DNA from: Lachnospiraceae bacterium | GTDB lineage: Bacteria > Bacillota > Clostridia > Lachnospirales > Lachnospiraceae | NCBI GenBank assembly: GCA_022845955.1 | Contig: AP025576.1 | Coordinates: 6,634,001 to 6,698,000 of the forward strand | Direction of reading: 5' to 3' | Length of the DNA stretch: 64,000 bases | Shown here: in pieces, positions 62,637-64,000 of the stretch | Layout: each line of letters starts with the position of its first letter | Numbering within the stretch: position 1 is the stretch's first letter | Made by a program: the position numbers and the translations under genes | The notes under the pieces: generated by a model | The model's database searches: none | Told to the model about the DNA's origin: nothing | What the model saw: the letters and a program-made list of their open reading frames with translations, nothing else

Positions 62637-63848
62637 ATGAGTAAAACTAAAGCAGAAGTTAAATCAAAAGAACAGCCTCAATCGAAGCCGAGACGAAGCA
62701 AAGGTGATGGATCACTCTTTAAAAACTCCAAAGGTAAGTGGGTAGCTCGATACAAAGGCAAAGAATTCACGGGAGATGTAAAAAGCGAAGTGAAAGCCAG
62801 AATGGATAAGTATAAAATACTTGTTCAAACTGGCGAAGCTGTCACAAGAAAGCTGACGGTTCAGCAATATGGAGAAAAATTTCTTTATCACAAAGAGCAG
62901 CAAAATAAACGCGGCAAATTTAAGAACTCCAGCCTGGACCGGCTTGAAAGGACATTTCATAAGCAGATAGAGGAGAGCGATCTGGCAAAGGTCTTGATGT
63001 GTAATTTAGATGGCTTGCAAATTCAGGATTTTATTGATAATTTGTCAAGCAAGTACAGCATATCAACCATCAAGAAAGCATACCTCTTTTTGCAGGCTAT
63101 GATAAGTTTCGGAATTGAAATGAAGGATCTACCCAAATCATACGACCCGTTGTCCATTGTCGAGTTGCCTGATGAATCTGTGCTGGAGGTGAAAACAAAA
63201 GAGATTGAGATAATGCCTGATGAGTACCTCCCCAAATTTAAGGAAACCGCTATGGCTAGAAATCCAGATGGTTCCCTGGCTTATCGCTATGGACCGCTTC
63301 TAGTCTTTGCCTTAAATACGGGATTCCGGGAAGGCGAATTGCTCGCACTTTCAAAATCAGGTATTATGACAGTCGATGGGAGGCGCGCATACCACGTCTA
63401 CGAAACTGTCAGCACCGTAAAGAATCGGGATAAGGATGCCTCAACAAAAACAAAGCGTATTCTGACTGCTCCAAAGTATCCACGAAGCGTCAGGACAGTT
63501 CCCTTAAACAAGGAAGCAGAGTATTGTCTGGATTTAATGCTTGGCTACTATGAAACAAGTACAGTCCGGGATGATCTGATTGTAACAACAAAAACAGGAT
63601 TACTCCCAACGGCCCGTAATATTCAGCTGACTCTAGATCGGATTCTGAAAAGAGCCGGACTGCCTCACTATGGCACACATGCCCTTCGGCATACGTTCGC
63701 TACCAGGCTGCTCCGTAAGACACAGAATCATCAGGAGCTGAAGGCCGTAGCCGAGTTATTAGGCGATGACTACAAGGTTGTGGTTAAAACCTATCTTCAC
63801 ACAGAGGAACAGGGAAAGGGCGGATTGGTTGATCTACTAACGGCCTAA
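62637..63848 (+). CDS. int: Tyrosine integrase of Tn916-type element
   Basis: A 403-residue recombinase. ATG at 62637 is chosen for TAGGAGAG upstream; 62613 has none. N-terminal AP2-like arm-binding part (DGSLFKNSKGKWVARYKGKE), core-binding helices, then the catalytic domain: Arg in NTGFREGELLALSKSG, HALRHTFATRLLRK, GDDYKVVVKTYLHTEEQGKG with the Tyr nucleophile. It catalyses integration and excision. Confidence 0.9.
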   Translation: MSKTKAEVKSKEQPQSKPRRSKGDGSLFKNSKGKWVARYKGKEFTGDVKSEVKARMDKYKILVQTGEAVTRKLTVQQYGEKFLYHKEQQNKRGKFKNSSLDRLERTFHKQIEESDLAKVLMCNLDGLQIQDFIDNLSSKYSISTIKKAYLFLQAMISFGIEMKDLPKSYDPLSIVELPDESVLEVKTKEIEIMPDEYLPKFKETAMARNPDGSLAYRYGPLLVFALNTGFREGELLALSKSGIMTVDGRRAYHVYETVSTVKNRDKDASTKTKRILTAPKYPRSVRTVPLNKEAEYCLDLMLGYYETSTVRDDLIVTTKTGLLPTARNIQLTLDRILKRAGLPHYGTHALRHTFATRLLRKTQNHQELKAVAELLGDDYKVVVKTYLHTEEQGKGGLVDLLTA

Positions 63849-63878
63849 AAAACTCCACTCTATTTCCACCTTATGAAA

Positions 63879-63918
63879 CGATTTTATCCGATTTTTAACG
63901 ATTTCTAACGACACTTGT
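63879..63918. repeat. 10-base tandem repeats next to int (candidate arm/att sites)
   Basis: Three near-identical units CGATTTTATC, CGATTTTTAA and CGATTTCTAA at 10-base spacing, then CGACACTTGT. The period equals one helical turn, suited to integrase arm-binding. The rest to 64000 is featureless. The attachment core is not identified. Confidence 0.5.
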
Positions 63919-64000
63919 TAATTTTACAAATTCAAGTACAATGAGAAAAAAATGAGATAGAGGCAAGGGTCTAAACTGTATAAATAGCACCATCAGACGT

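Noticed and set aside
1-64000. tRNA or rRNA genes
   Set aside because: No cloverleaf or rRNA-like sequence noticed; a tRNAscan/Infernal run would be decisive.

Overview
The window looks like chromosomal DNA of a low-to-mid GC Gram-positive anaerobe, most probably a Lachnospiraceae-type Clostridia. The clues are an agr quorum-sensing module, a Tn916-like xis/int pair, an ICE-type HTH_16/sigma pair, a CHC2 primase and ParM-like partition genes, with strong AAGGAGG ribosome sites throughout. No rRNA, tRNA or CRISPR array was seen. Nearly everything is on the minus strand, so the functional order runs from high to low coordinates.

Right end (about 50.9-64 kb): an integrative-element module. A tyrosine integrase and excisionase face right. 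Leftward from a divergent promoter with an internal inverted repeat run a 383-aa protein, a YqaJ exonuclease, a DUF4406-like protein, a RecD2-like helicase, a 157-aa protein, a frameshifted N6-methylase, a Rad52-like annealing protein, a CHC2 primase-like protein, two small proteins, and a ParM/ParR-like pair.

Centre (about 26-50.4 kb): a LytTR response regulator and a GHKL kinase (AgrA/AgrC-like), a terminator, then a promoter with two LytTR-type direct repeats in front of agrD and agrB. Almost without gaps this runs into an unusual locus that I read as a contractile injection system. It holds a fused TssB-TssC-like sheath, two Hcp/gp19-like tube proteins, three VgrG-like spike proteins (one fused to Rhs), a DUF4280 PAAR-like tip, baseplate candidates, and a pentapeptide-repeat protein. 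It also holds a regulatory and membrane set: a vWA membrane protein, a J-domain protein, an Hsp70/actin-like ATPase, two FHA proteins and two PP2C-like proteins. No ClpV, TssJ/L/M or Ser/Thr kinase is visible. The agr link suggests cell-density control of the injection apparatus; the FHA/PP2C pair suggests phosphorylation control.

Left-centre (about 3.7-26 kb): the effector region. A 2428-aa VgrG-Rhs protein ends in a DddA/SCP1.201-like deaminase followed by an Imm1-like gene. Downstream lies a chain of promoterless, 5'-truncated Rhs copies. Each has a different C-terminal toxin and a different immunity gene (AHH nuclease with ankyrin/DUF4303; an uncertain nuclease with TPR; an HNH-like nuclease with a helical protein). 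Two decayed copies follow, with a SUKH protein and a 4-TM protein, and then a short Rhs scar. An IS110-family remnant lies inside the chain. This is a cassette reservoir from which the tip of the main Rhs protein could be replaced by recombination.

Left end (1-3.6 kb): an alpha/beta hydrolase, a small membrane protein, a sigma-like factor, an HTH_16 protein, a serine resolvase with a repeat-rich res-like site, and small ORFs of a second mobile-element module that continues past the left edge.
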